Assembly: GCA_949317995.1 (NCBI GenBank)
Contig: OX439051.1
Span: 36,893,250-36,957,249, forward strand
DNA: 64,000 nucleotides
Direction: 5' to 3'
Source of the DNA: Acholoe squamosa
Taxonomy: Eukaryota > Annelida > Polychaeta > Phyllodocida > Polynoidae
The notes under the pieces were generated by a model, which saw only the letters and a program-made list of their open reading frames with translations, did no database searches and was not told the origin of the DNA. Made by a program: the position numbers and the translations under genes. This document shows positions 1 through 12,025 of this stretch, piece after piece (the first letter of the stretch is position 1; each line of letters begins with the position of its first letter).

Positions 1-1
1 G

Positions 2-673
2 AGAGAGGAGAAGAAACGAAAGGAGGAAAGAGAGGAAAAGAAACGCCGGGAAGAGAAGAGGTTGGAAAGAGAGAAGGAGGAGAGGAAGCGCCGGGAGAAA
101 GACCAGGAAAAAAGGCGGAAAGAGGAGGACGAAGACAGGCGTTGGGCGGAGAGGGAGAGACAGAGAGAGAGGGAGGGGAAAGAATACTGGCCCTCCAGTA
201 GTGATGAGTCCCAGCTCGACGCCGGGTCGCGCCACGCCGGGGGCAGGGGGCCAGCGCCGAGACCACCGGGAGGGCCAGCTGCAGCGGCGGGGGTCTTACC
301 AATGGGCCCGGACATCGGAGGACAGCTCCCTAGGCCATTCCCGGGGTGGGGAGATGGGTTCCCCAGGGGCCCGGTGACCATCCCGTGGATAGAGGAGGGA
401 GGCACGGCGGCCGAGAGGTGGAGGACGGGAAATAGGCCCAACGAGGAGTGGGGTCCCACTGTGCCGGTTTCAGGGCGCCACCACCGGTGGGAGGACGTGC
501 TCGGGGGAGATCTGGTTCAGGTGAACCAGTTGTACCAGACGGTCTACCGCCGGAGGGTGAGTACCACAAAGAATACACTTGTGATAGACCAAGAACGGGT
601 AGAGAGGTATAGTGGTCAGCAGATACAACAGCTGTCAGTAGACGAACGGATCAAATGCATGTTGGCAGAGTAG
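2..673 (+). CDS. Charged coiled-coil protein, 5'-truncated by the window edge, unidentified
   Basis: The frame is open from base 2 to the TAG at 671-673, so the true start lies before the window; the first in-window initiator-like codon (62) is TTG and not convincing. The first 70 residues are almost only Glu, Arg and Lys, as in a long single alpha-helix or coiled coil. A Ser/Asp patch, a Pro/Gly/Ala-rich stretch and a mixed-composition C-terminus (motifs HHRWEDVLGG, VNQLYQTVYRRR, IQQLSVDERIKCMLAE) follow. The block is about 60% GC while the DNA after 2040 is AT-rich. An LTR-like segment with promoter motifs lies just downstream, so this may be the last ORF of a retroelement rather than a host gene. 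I recognise no family. A GTGAGT donor at 557 suggests a spliced alternative end. Confidence 0.5.
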   Translation, partial: REEKKRKEEREEKKRREEKRLEREKEERKRREKDQEKRRKEEDEDRRWAERERQREREGKEYWPSSSDESQLDAGSRHAGGRGPAPRPPGGPAAAAGVLPMGPDIGGQLPRPFPGWGDGFPRGPVTIPWIEEGGTAAERWRTGNRPNEEWGPTVPVSGRHHRWEDVLGGDLVQVNQLYQTVYRRRVSTTKNTLVIDQERVERYSGQQIQQLSVDERIKCMLAE

Positions 674-848
674 AGCAGGTGGCGGTATCCGAGTAACAGG
701 GAACGTGGGAGACATGAGGGTAGCGGGCTGGAGGAGGGGGTAGCAGTCGAAGAGCGGGGAACGTCGGGAAGGCCTCAGGAGCGGGAGAAGAGGGGAGACA
801 AGGAGGATGGCCTAGGGTCCTAGTCTGACGGTGTATCTTGTGTTGCAG
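557..848 (+). other. Candidate intron with downstream exon 849-950
   Basis: The donor AGG|GTGAGTA at 556/557 and the acceptor TTGTGTTGCAG ending at 848 match animal splice consensus. Joining codon 554-556 to base 849 keeps the frame (phase 0) and gives a 33-codon tail ending at a TAG at 948-950. The unspliced frame instead stops at 673. Both ends are possible; a transcript would decide. The splice sites are seen, their use is inferred. Confidence 0.3.
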
Positions 849-1067
849 GAGAGCCGGAGCCGGGACGGCCCGCCGGAGGGAACGGTTGGAGGGGAGACGG
901 CCGCCGACGGGCAGGCCATCAGGGGACCCCCAGTGCTGGAGGCGAGCTAGGACGGTCGGCGTTAGGCAACCCCGCTAGCGAGGACACGGCTACATCCGTC
1001 CGCTGCCTACAGATGCCCGCAGTGATCCTGTCCCAGGGTGGCACCTAGAGTGCAGGAAGACTGAGAG

Positions 1068-2040
1068 TGTATATATGTTGATGATTGTATATCGGTTAAT
1101 AATATCCAAACGTTAATTGTTATTGTGTATCGGTTAATAGTATCCGAACGTTAATTGTTATTGAGACATACATGTTCGTGTGATCTGAAGGATTAAGATG
1201 GTATATATGCTGATAGTATCGAGATGTTAAGTGCTGTGACAACATACCCGTTCGTTAATCCGATGAGGGCGATGTTGTGGAAACGCCGTCGTAGGAGGAA
1301 TGCCAGACGCCGGGCGGGACGGCTTAGAAGTTAAGCGTTATGGAGCATACCTGATGTTAATAGAGTCGCGATGTAGATATAGATCTGACGGGCCGGTGAG
1401 ATGTTGTTTGATGTTAATAGAAGTTACGAGGCTGATACGGACCTAACGGAACATCAGGAGGATATTATTCGGTATTATATAATATGGCTGTTATGACGTT
1501 TACTGTAAGAAGTTATCAAGGTCGGCACCTCGGGATACGCCCGTTCCGTATTGATCCACCGGTGGTTGTGATTAAGGTGGGAGGAGTGTAATGGAGTCGG
1601 CTCCGGTGGAATACGCGGGCGAGTTCGGCGGAGAGGCCGGACGTTAGTTGCAGCGGCCGACGCCGGGTGGCGCCGCGGCTAGCGAGTTAGACCATATTTG
1701 GTAGTGTGACGTCACCGGAACATCGGGGGGGTATATAAGGGCGAGCTCAGGAGGAGTCGGGGGTCGGACTGACTAGGGAGAAAGCTGGGAAGACGCACGG
1801 TGAGGCAGCAGGAAGCCAGTAGTAGCCGAGACGCCGGGATCCGACTGAGAGTGGGTTCGCCGCCGGAAGTGCTAGAGAGGGTTAGCTGCCGCCGCACGAG
1901 CCGTCGTCACACGGGATCGGTGTACCTAAGCCCACAGGGCGGGCCGGGATGTGGCCCATGAATAAAAGTATTTAAGTCGTTAACTCGTAACTCGGTGTTC
2001 ATCCTTATTTATTACAATATCAATACTGAATATTGTAACG
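1068..2040 (+). repeat. Probable LTR (right-hand end) of a retroelement
   Basis: About 1 kb of sequence organised like an LTR: a purine-rich run just before 1068, two imperfect tandem copies of a 45-bp block (about 1086-1163), a compact promoter (1692-1738), a poly(A) signal AATAAA at 1961-1966, then a T-rich end with an inverted ACAATAT/ATATTGT pair near 2013-2038. GC content falls sharply after it. The partner LTR would lie left of the window, so neither boundaries nor target duplication can be checked. It could instead be a host promoter and 3' region. Confidence 0.35.
1692..1738 (+). promoter_or_regulatory. CArG box, CRE and TATA box cluster
   Basis: A CArG box CCATATTTGG (1692-1701, the SRF consensus), a full CRE palindrome TGACGTCA (1707-1714, CREB/ATF) and TATATAA (1732-1738) lie within 47 bp on one strand. 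This order and spacing fit a strong RNA polymerase II promoter reading rightward, as in an LTR U3 region. The motifs are seen; activity is inferred. Confidence 0.5.
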
Positions 2041-4520
2041 TGGGAAGTTAACCCCTGCCTTCCCCTGCTGAATCACAGTGACATCTCCCTAATCAATGAT
2101 TAAAATGCCAATTAATGAATGACCATTCCCTTGGACGACATGATGCAAAAAATGAAGTGGTGGTTCATCGAGCATCATGCACATCCTCACTATACATACA
2201 ATTATTATGAACACAAATGGACATACTGCATTGATAAACTTTCAGGGTAAGGGTTTTCGAATACCCAGTCCAATCTACCTTCAGAGTTTCTACAGAAGCC
2301 TCGATTGGATTGCTCCATCTTCTCCTTATTTCTACCTCACATCATCCCCAGAATCGATATATGTAAAGTCCTGATAGCCTTAGGATAGAGAGAAGGCAGC
2401 CTGGAGGGATTTGTGGGGATCTACATCGCTCGTCAGTCACAGAAAAGTGATTTAATGATGATGATGGAAATCAAGATGTAGGCCGCTATAATCTTGATGT
2501 CTAAGGTTCTTCTGAAGGTGGTGAGTTCGAGCCCCATTGAGAATTTTTGTAAAGTCATTCTCGGTAAGTCAATCTTATTGCTAGAATGTGAGCATGAATA
2601 TGCATTCATAATGGGGTTGTGAGAAGATTTTTCCCTATTAAGCCCCCCCCCCTCACCCATTCTTGTACACACTCAATATCCTTTCTATTATCCTCTAGTC
2701 CTTAGAACCATGATATCTAAGAATATAATCTTATCTATATAGGAATATAATAGGAATTAATCACTAAAACATTTAGAGTATGATCATATCTTTGCAGTAA
2801 ATGGAAAAGTAACATATGGTCCCAGGCATATTTCTAATGTTTTGGGGCTTGGAAAAAAGTAGAATACCAGATTTCAACACACAGAGGGAGCAGATCATAT
2901 GAGATTTCAAGTGGAGATCTTTCAGCACAGTCAAGATGGTGTAGTGGTAACATGTTTACCTTCATATGAGAAGGTCCTGAGTTCAATTCCAGCCCAGGGA
3001 TGCTCTTCAAAAGTTGCAAGTTTTCAACCCGAATATTTTGTTATGCAAACGATTTATTTTCTTGCTATTTTCCGACTGATGTGCAGAATAGGTAGGCCTA
3101 CTGAACACCTGGTTACTAGAGTAGGCCTCTCCTCTGCTATTCAGGATCTCAGACAGGAAATGATATCAGAAGTGGATCTCTTGGGTGTGTGATGTTTGGA
3201 CATCTTCTTGCAACAGGCATGGTAGTAGCAGCGAATGTACCTAATGTTCATTCTATGTCTTTTCAGTCGTAATCCATACATATTCAGTGTACTTCTGAAT
3301 CATTATGAAATACTTTCTAAATGCAGAAATGAGTAAACAGATCCACACTTTTGAGCAGCACATGGTGGACATTGCCTACCGTTTCACTTGTTCATACAAA
3401 TGTCTACACAAGCCATAATGTCAAATCTAGTTTCATGTTATATTCAATGAAATACAGAGGCCCAATATGTGTTAAGTAGGAGCTCCGAGCTGATGCCTTG
3501 TGAGATAACCCATTACAGCATCTCAGGACCAGTAACTGCACCTCGAAAGGTCCTAAAACAAAACAAAAATACTCATCATTTTATGTCCTATTTGATGAGT
3601 TTTAGCCATTTCCGATTCATATTATCGTGAAATAAGTACTTGTAAATGTTCATTCAAAATTGGTCTGACTAATAGTTATCTGACTTGGCCTCACCTCTTG
3701 AGATAAGCCCCAGTCAGATGGACTACTCGTGAACCTTTGTTTATAAATCTTGTACGTCAAGATGAGCCTAAGCTGTAGTCAGGGTTCTCTCTCATCAGAG
3801 TCAGACCTGTTACGCATTCCTTACTGAAGGTTCTAAACCAAACATATTTTATAGAAGGGAAAAGATAGAGAGAGAAAAGAGATAATTATATTCCAGCCCT
3901 AAGGTTTATATAAGGCAACAAATCAGCCCTCCAAGTCTCAACAAGGCTCAGATGCTTGTTGAGCTTCAACCAATATGCCTACAGAGCATTTAAGTGTAAG
4001 AGGGTAACCCAGACCACAGATCCAAAGTCATTTTTCAGAATCACCATCTTGAGTCTAAACAGGTAAAGCCAGGATAGCCCCTCGGATATAGTGCCAGCAG
4101 ATAAGAGGATTCATGGCCAATAAAAAAAACATCCTTTATCCATGGGTCTGTTTAAAAGGCATTTGTAGTCAGTACTGGTAGTCAGAAGTGCCTCCTCTCT
4201 TGGAATTTGCGATATTCCACATATTGAATATACAATATGTGGTAGGTACTGCGTAGTAGTGGTGCTTATTTATGAGTTTTTATATCAGAGGTTTTTTTTT
4301 TAACTCTGTTCCTGCATGTGTGTGGATGTGGAGTAAGATGGTTCCGAAAGGTTCTATAATGGTAAATAATTTTTTGACAGTTAATTTATTTCATGTTCTG
4401 GGTGTTAATGTACATCTTTATATATGGGGCAACTGTAGAGTAACAATTCTCTGTTTCAGGATAATGATAATATTATGTGCTTTCCTCAGATTTTCCTTTG
4501 TGAAGAAAATCATGTAACCA
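2041..4520. other. Non-coding AT-rich stretch
   Basis: No supported gene. It contains a tRNA-like Pol III sequence (2930-3005), a second B-box-like motif (GAGTTCGAGCCCC, near 2525) and short poly-C and poly-T runs. The right end starts to resemble the tandem unit found again at 10-40 kb. Confidence 0.5.
2930..3005 (+). ncRNA. tRNA-like Pol III sequence (tRNA-derived SINE head or tRNA pseudogene)
   Basis: An A box TGGTGTAGTGG (2937-2947) and a B box GTTCAATTCC (2981-2990) have tRNA spacing. A 6-bp stem ACCTTC/GAAGGT sits where an anticodon stem belongs, but its loop has 6 bases and no acceptor stem closes the molecule. It is therefore not a working tRNA gene; a SINE head or relic is more likely. 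Confidence 0.4.
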
Positions 4521-7400
4521 GATGAATTGATTCCCTCGGACAATAATGCTAAAGTTAAAGCACCATGACAAAAGCATCCTACAATGAGGATTAAATGATG
4601 ATGAGGAAGTTTGGTTTCATATTCTTTTTCCAGGTCATTATTCTGAGGAATAGAACAGGAAGGATCCTTGTATAGTCAAAACATTTAAGGTTTGTGAAAT
4701 TATGTTGGAATGCATTCAATTTGCAAGATGATTTAATTTATGTGGTTAAGCTGATTGTTTTTTTTCTGAATACTGACTTTCACCTTCAAACCCTCTTAAT
4801 GTGAAACCAAAGGTCAGTGGGATTCCATTAAGAATGCCACTAGGAATAAGAAGTCCCATTATTCACAAGGCAATGCCGCAAAACACTTTTGTGGCTGCAT
4901 TTTGTATCCCGGTCCATGCAAATTGGTCAACAATGCATCAAATATAGTGCTTGTAAAACCTACTCTCAAAGACTGCATTTACTGACTTCCTAGAAATGTA
5001 TCAGGCCTCTTAGGGTTTCTTAGAGTCTATAGATGGTTTGTTTCACTGCGTCAGTTGGGTCCATTCTTTCCTAATCTGACAATTTTCTTTCATACATTTT
5101 CTATTTAAAAATCAGTCAGATTAGCAGAAAATGGACTCAACTGAGGCAGTGGAACCAGCCCTTAAGCATCAACAATGCCACAGATATAACTGATATTTGG
5201 GGTTTCTTACATCATTTATTATGGCTAAGTGTGCAAATAAAAGAAAACAGGAACTTGGAAGAGACCACCCATTATAAAGTGTTCAAAACTACTGTCATGT
5301 TTGTCTCAGCACTGCCCATTTGCTGTACATTTGTGTAATATCTTAGAAGTAAAGCCTTATTGCCGTCAGTAAGGTGGGATCTGATCTTAATCACCCTGGG
5401 GATGGGAGTAAGTAGATACAGAGTCAGCAGGAATCACCATTGGGGTGATCCTTCTTAACCATTTCAAACCCAGTGTGAGGGAAAGCAGAAAAAGTGTTCC
5501 TTAGGGGGGAGGGGGAGTCGCACAACTTAATTAAAGCTCCCCCAACTGAGCATCAGGGGGCATCAGTTTATGCAATTCACAAAACTTCATACCTCACATA
5601 GCGTTTGTACAGCAGGTACACCTCATACATTAAATTCAAGAGTGATTCACCATTAATGATGTTTATAGCTGATTAGTTATATATAGGCAATGCCTCGAGG
5701 CAGCTGATACAACTAAGCTGGAATCTTGTCATCAAGTGTACAAAACTGCTGAAGACTATGATTAATACTTCCTCACTGAGAATCAGTCCGAAAGTTCATA
5801 TGTGAGGCAATCTGTGTACACAGCTATTTTATTGCACTGGGTAATGTACTATGCTCAACCATTTAATAGCATACATTATTCCCATAATGTTAGCATGATG
5901 CATTGAACATGGTAAAATGTCAGACACATTGAAAATAGTTGGGGCAGGGAATTCCAAAAAAACACAGGGGAGGCAAACTGTGTTTCCTCTGATCCCGGGA
6001 ATATTGACAAGGACCTAATCTTATCAATTATAGCTTAACTACATTAGTTATTTTATTCTCAGTTCCATGCTGTGCCTTTGTGTGATTTCAACAAACAGGA
6101 AATGCCAAAAATCTCTCTCTTTTCTACTCCATGTCTTTAGATAATGTGAACAAAAAGCTTTGAATTAAACAACTTCTTTATTCCCATGGCCCAGCCCCTC
6201 CAGTTGTTTGGCTTTATCCCATTTAGTTCTTATTAATCAATAATATATTCTGGGGTGTCAAGATTTTACTCTGAAATGAATTAAACCTTGGTGGCTGTAG
6301 CCTGTTCGGCGCCATCATTTTCAGCTAAAGATTTCTTCTTCCTTTTTCAAAATTGAAGAATAAAAGATCTGCTTCTGCTCTGTTTCACAGACCAGCCTGG
6401 TTTACTTGAACATGACATTTTGATCTAAAGGAAAACCCATGATCCCATAACTGCATTCTGGTAGATGTGCCAGCAGCTTGAGTAGAACTAGCATCACATA
6501 AAAAATGTTCCAGTCAAAAGCATGTTGCAGCTAATCACAGGATAATCATTTCTATGATAGCTGCTGCAATAAAAACAAGGGTCTTTACTTTCACACTCAT
6601 TTTTGATGATGGTAAAAGCATGGTGATTGACAACGATGTGTTGGCAGCAGTTGGCCTTCTTCACCCTGAGCAACTTCTCAGGAGGAGATTTACAGGCAGC
6701 CTGCAGGCATGATTTGAAAGGGTCAAGTCAAAGAGACTGACAACTTGTGGAATGACAAAAATCAATATCTATTGCAATATTCTCAAACAAACAAAGGTTA
6801 CTTCCAATGCAGGAAGTCATTACTAATGTCTAGTTGCAGATAGTTGAATATTAGTAGTAACAGCCATGTGCATGCTCATTTCCAACTTCCCCCCACTTAG
6901 TCATATTACAATATGATGATCACATAAAAACATATCCATGTCAATTCTTTACCAAACATTTCTCTTATGCATTGCAAATTCGAATAAGTGTGTGGAGAAT
7001 AACACTGCTCACATTTGTAAAAGAAAAACAAAAAAAAAATTGTAATCAAAACGTTCGTTTAATTTTATCTTTATCCAGATGGAACACTGGCCCTTTTAGA
7101 ACTCAGACTTGATCCATGGATGTGATCACAGATTTTAGCACATCATAAAAACACCCCAGGGGAGCTGATTTCCAATGACACCTCGTCAGGTTCCTGCCAC
7201 CCACCATTAGGAGGTCACCAGTTAATGCAACCAGTCAGCAACACCCTAATAGTGTAGTGCACTGCCAAAACCTGCCACAATTTGCACTTTCCTAGCATGG
7301 GTTTGAAAAGGGCAGGTGGTATATAGTGTTAACTGTACAGTGTTAATAGTATTTTTGCATTGTGACTTCACTGCTGTATGGCCTAATGTGGGACCTTTAA

Positions 7401-7615
7401 CCCTTTAAGGGCAAAGCAAAAATGGTTGCCCTGGCCATGGGGATGGCCTCTTTAAAAAGTATAGTTTCTAGAGGACGAGCCTATTTTCAATTCCTATACA
7501 AATCCTATATAATTGGCGTCGACTATAGTCAATGCTAGGCCTACCATTGTGTCGACTATAGTTGATGCTAGGCCTACCATGGTGTCGACTATAGTCGATG
7601 CTAGCCCTCAATGGG
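7401..7615. repeat. piggyBac-type MITE with a triplicated 33-bp internal repeat
   Basis: Flanked on both sides by TTAA (7397-7400, 7616-7619), the piggyBac target. Ends are CCCTTTAAGGGC on the left and its near-complement GCCCTCAATGGG on the right. Inside, three 33-bp copies start at 7518, 7551 and 7584, each with the palindrome TCGACTATAGTYGA. There is no coding capacity, so it is non-autonomous. Confidence 0.6.
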
Positions 7616-7795
7616 TTAAGTGTCCTTGAGGACAATGACTGACCTTTCCCTATATGACAATAACTCTGTGTATACCTGACAATACCATATACTGAGTAAA
7701 CAGATGCATGGGTGTACAACTCAATGGTAAAAGGCAAGGCAATCTTTAATTTGTCAACCTTACTATGATACCTCTCTTATTTATCGAAGCTTATA

Positions 7796-8644
7796 CAGTA
7801 AAACTTTGTTATAAGGAAGACCTTGGGAAAAGTGAATTTACTCCTTATCTGCAAGGTCTCCTTATAAGCAAGGTCAGCCTAAAGAGGTGTCAGCCTAGTG
7901 TTATTGTGCTGTACATTAGTATGATCAACATTGAAATTTATAAATGTTTATTAAATCAACGGAACAGTTGAATAAGATAAACTGCAAGATAAACCTCTTC
8001 ATAATGAAACCCTTTATAATAGAATTTTGGTATAACAAAAGGAAATATGCTTTGTCCTTAATCATAACCATATAATATTGTAATAAAATCCTTTATGAGG
8101 TTTTAGCATCATATAATCAGGATATAGCAAAATATTTTTGATCAGGTATCTAGATCATGGCATGAATCTATTTTTGTTGTGAGCGATCAAATTAAAAAAA
8201 AAAAAAAAAAAAAAAAAGAGGGGAAACAAAGAGAGGTCATTGCCTTGTACAGACCCAGTGCCCCCCACTTGCCCCTCCCCCGTCCATCTGTGGGAGTTCT
8301 GAACATCAATGGAGGCATTGGCTATGTAAGGACATCTCCCTCTCCCCCCCTATATAGCCTGTAAGACATAGGTCTCCCTACCCACCCATCCCCACACCCC
8401 TTATTGCGGCAGAAGTGGATGCCTGAGGGAGGTACATTGTATAGCCTTGTGTCAGGACATCTCCCCCCCCCCCCACTGCTCATGCCACCCCCCCCCCACT
8501 TTTAGGACTGCGGCAGAGTTGAATGAAAAAGGCTCTCATTATAAGGGGGTTTTGAAACCATAGAATTGTATGGGAAATGATCGGTGTCGGACAAAATATG
8601 CAAGGTCTCCTTATATCAGAGCTCCTTGTAACTAAGTTTTACTG
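7796..8644. repeat. pogo/Tigger-type non-autonomous transposon
   Basis: The ends CAGTAAAAC (7796) and GTTTTACTG (8644) are inverted, with the similarity running about 25 bp, and each is bordered by TA (7794-7795, 8645-8646), the Tc1/mariner/pogo target duplication. The interior holds a run of about 22 A (8191-8215) and several poly-C tracts (to 8510) but no transposase, so it was presumably moved in trans. Confidence 0.6.
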
Positions 8645-10507
8645 TACATAGTTTATTACACTGTTTGTGCATTGTAGAATATGACTGAAATCTTGATGTT
8701 AGGCTTGTACTAACCTGACACAGCCAATAGGATTACAAGATCTCATGTATGCCTGATGGCAGTGGAAACAGTAAAGAGGGTGCACGTTGTATGCAATAGC
8801 TTTCACGGTAGGCCAGTGTGCGTGTTTGGGATATGTGTCTGTAGTCGAATGAGGTTGAAGTACACGTATTTCCCTATTCCAATGGTTCAACCTTGCTGTC
8901 CTTATCAGCTTTCTGAAATTTATAATTGCTGATATTGAAGTTGTCTTTTTTCTTTTAGCTTTTTTCAAGACATAGTTCTAGTGGTCTGTTTTTTTTCTCT
9001 GAAGCCTCATGTGGAAAAGATTGTCTTGGCCAAGGCTATGTCAGTTTCATATCATCAGTCTAAGATAGGTGTCATATTGACTGCAGGAAAAATGACCTTC
9101 AACACTTTACAATTCTGTATCAAAGATATGAATGTTCCCTAAACATGTGTAAAGTACAGCAAAACTCAGAATCCTTGGGGCTCTAGTGCAGTGACCTCCA
9201 CTACTACCTTCCATATTAAATTTTATTTAAGGATTTCCAGTCACATTCTGACAACCAATGTCCTAATGTTGATGACTGCTGTTACTTGCCCTCAGTGCCA
9301 ACTGCTGAGTAAACAGGCAAATGATGATAAGTGTCCAGCCAATGTTTGGTGGGCAAACAATGATGGAGTCGACTTGCCAGTAGCCATGTCTATGTAGTTT
9401 AATGAGTGTAAATACCTACCAGTGGCTTACATCTGATCTTGGACAGAGGTTTACCTGGACTGTTTAGGGATGATTACTAAGTAACCCTATGCTGAGACAA
9501 TATGAGTGCACATCTATGTTTTATTTTCTGCAGGCTTGGTCAAACAATTTAGTAATGAAATGAGAAGACGTTTCAGCATTTCATGGGCTGTGGAATACAG
9601 AACACAGTTATACTACGTGGGACAGGGGAGTTTCTAGGTTAATGATAATATCACATTCTACTGTTTTCTATAAACAAATCATAAAGTTAAACCTTTCCCA
9701 TCTGTTCAAAGTAACTTATGGTTGTGAATTTGCATTGGTCTATTTTGGAGTAGAGTGTCTCATTCCTTCTAATGCCCGACATTTGGGTATTGCTGATCTA
9801 GTACATAATAGGTATACCTATTAATATCCTATGCTACAACAGCCATGTTTCTGTTTAAATGTTGAATATGCATCCAGTAGATGGGATGCTTCATCCATTC
9901 AAATTCAAAGGTAGATTATTCAAACCTGAGGGTATCTGCTTCTGCTTATAATTATTTACAGGGCACACATAGAATCAAGCCCTGAATGCTGATGTGTGCA
10001 TGATCAACAAATCTTAGTTTTAGTTTACAAGAATGACTTCACATAATCAATGCAACTTGTGCAAGGTTATTTTGGATAGTGCTATGCATTGCATGACAGT
10101 GTTTGATGTACATGATTTACAGAATAGGTTAGGCATATTAGCCAGTTTGTGTCATGCAATAGGACCGTTCAACCATAGCTGTATGAAAAGTATGCACAAC
10201 AAGGAACAGCTTTATTTTTGGCATCATAGCTCTGTTTCTTTACTGCATTCTTTATTATGATGAAGATCCTGATGAATCAATTTCCTCTTCCGTTTAGTAA
10301 GTTTGAATTAATTCAATTAAACCATTACATCATTGATGATGAAGCATTCTTGGTTGGCATCCCCTTTTCCAGGTCCTGATTCAAAGAATTTCCAATAGTT
10401 AATTCAAAGATCCTGTAAATGATTAACCTCTTTAAGGTACTAACATTATATTATAATTCAGCCAATTTGCATTTCAGTCCAGTGGTAAAAGTCTAGTAGG
10501 TCAACAT

Positions 10508-10700
10508 TCTGCCGGGCTTCCCTAGCCCGCTTAAAAGGGTCTATTTCTCCTCTTTCCTATCCCCTCAGGATGTGTGTGGTGCACATATGCGTGGGCACTG
10601 AAACATTCCTTTGTGAAATTGTGTAATGTAGTTCTCGCCATGAATATGACCTTAGCTGTCGAAATGGCGTTAAACCTCTATTACTCACTCACTCAACATT
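10508..10700 (+). repeat. SINE-like sequence with a TCACTCACTCA tail
   Basis: A compact non-coding segment ends in gcgttaaac followed by a short ACTC repeat. I associate this type of ending with SINEs in mollusc genomes (recollection, not a search). No clear A or B box is visible and no target duplication was established. Confidence 0.35.
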
Positions 10701-11661
10701 CTGCACACTGGGCATTTTCTACTCGTGTTAACAGCATTGGCATTTACACTCTTGACCTCTTACATTGGAATTAAAATTCAGGTATTGAATAAAAGAAGGA
10801 CTGAATCCTATTCTCAGAATATTAGCATTTTCTTATAACTTTTCTATCAAGCAAAGATGGATCTGCCATGGTTAGCGAAATATGTATCATCCCAAAGAAA
10901 ATCAGCACATTATGTGATGCTGTAGTACTGCAATTTCTAGTTCTACCACTGCAGATAATAGTCCAAAAGCCCAGACACTTTTACTTTTGTTTTTGTGACC
11001 AAAAGGTTTGAAGGTTGATTCCTATGTAGAATTTTCTGCTGATTTCAGAAATGCAAGTCTTACAAAAATCCGTTGGGGCGTTCTCCGGCAAAATTAGGTC
11101 AAAGTCGGTAACCTCATGTTCTTTCAGGAACTGATTTCATTTCTTTTGTGAGTTGGAATCATGTGTATATTCATATAATAGAGGTCTGTATACCCATCTA
11201 TTCTAGGGTCAGGCATCTGTTTTTGCTACTCATATATATATTCAGTGTGCACATTTTCTCGAAATTTCCAAGATGGCCACCATAAAACCATTGAATTTGT
11301 ACTATTTCATCCTAAGATATTATAAAAATCTTCTTACCTGTCTGTTTTCTTGGATCAAACTGTTCATCTATCATCTATCAAAGCTTTAGAGATGTGTCAG
11401 GATTGAAGATAATCAATATCAGATAGTCTGGTGTAAAAATAAAGTTAGTCCACCAGTACTGTTTGTCAATATGTAGATGTTCGTAATTCCTTTGTCAGAA
11501 TGCTTATGAATATCAACCATTGTGCACTTTTGTTTACTACCATATATATATATATGCAAATGGCTTTGTACTTCATATAAACAGAGCTCTTCTACCTCTA
11601 GTTTAGGTCCTTATGGCAAGAGGTTTCATAACAGGTGTTTCATATAAGAGAAATGTTAATA

Positions 11662-11952
11662 CCGTAATCTCCCGTGTATAAGGCTCAGCCCGCGTATAAG
11701 GCGCACCCAGAGTTTAGAGATTTGACCAGAAAAATAAAAGATTCATAACTTTTGTTCTACTGAATGGATTTTGAAAATTCAAAAATCTATGTGTTGCATG
11801 GACCCCCCAAACCCCCCTGGACCCCATATTCAGCTGATAAGGTTATATCGGATTGTAAGATATCAAAATGAAGGTTTTGATCTCCCCCTTGTGGATCCAG
11901 AAAGAACTAAAACCTCTTGTATAAGACACGCCTTATACGCGGGAGATTACGG
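11662..11952. repeat. mariner-type MITE (291 bp), nested in the left inverted repeat
   Basis: The ends CCGTAATCTCCCGTGTATAAGG and the complement of CCGTAATCTCCCGCG are bordered by TA on both sides (11660-11661, 11953-11954). The right arm of the host transposon (near 12960) lacks the insert and carries a single TA at the same place, giving an empty site inside the same window. No ORF is present. Confidence 0.75.
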
Positions 11953-12025
11953 TAGATGAATAGATTACTAGTCTTCATCACTCTCTTCTCCCTCCGATTC
12001 ATCTGTATCCCACCACCCAGGAGGA

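Larger units (their letters stand above)
4520..10950. repeat. Tandem segmental unit, copy 1 (non-coding)
   Basis: Diverged but colinear with copies further right. Matching anchors are 6540-6720 with 21220-21430 (both contain ggcagcctgcaggcatgattt or a close variant), 9200-9480 with 22130-22440 and 29220-29510, 9880-10160 with 23440-23690 and 30260-30690, and 10265-10470 with 31140-31340. No exon or conserved ORF was found; short frames shared between copies follow DNA conservation. Two MITEs (7401-7615, 7796-8644) and a SINE-like tail (10508-10700) lie inside. Confidence 0.6.

Noticed and set aside
2937-2990. Functional tRNA gene
   Set aside because: A and B boxes are present, but the anticodon loop has the wrong size and there is no acceptor stem.
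9191-9397. Plus-strand frame partly conserved with 22191-22451 at the peptide level
   Set aside because: Both lie in copies of the tandem unit; the third copy (29285) has stops, so conservation is of DNA.
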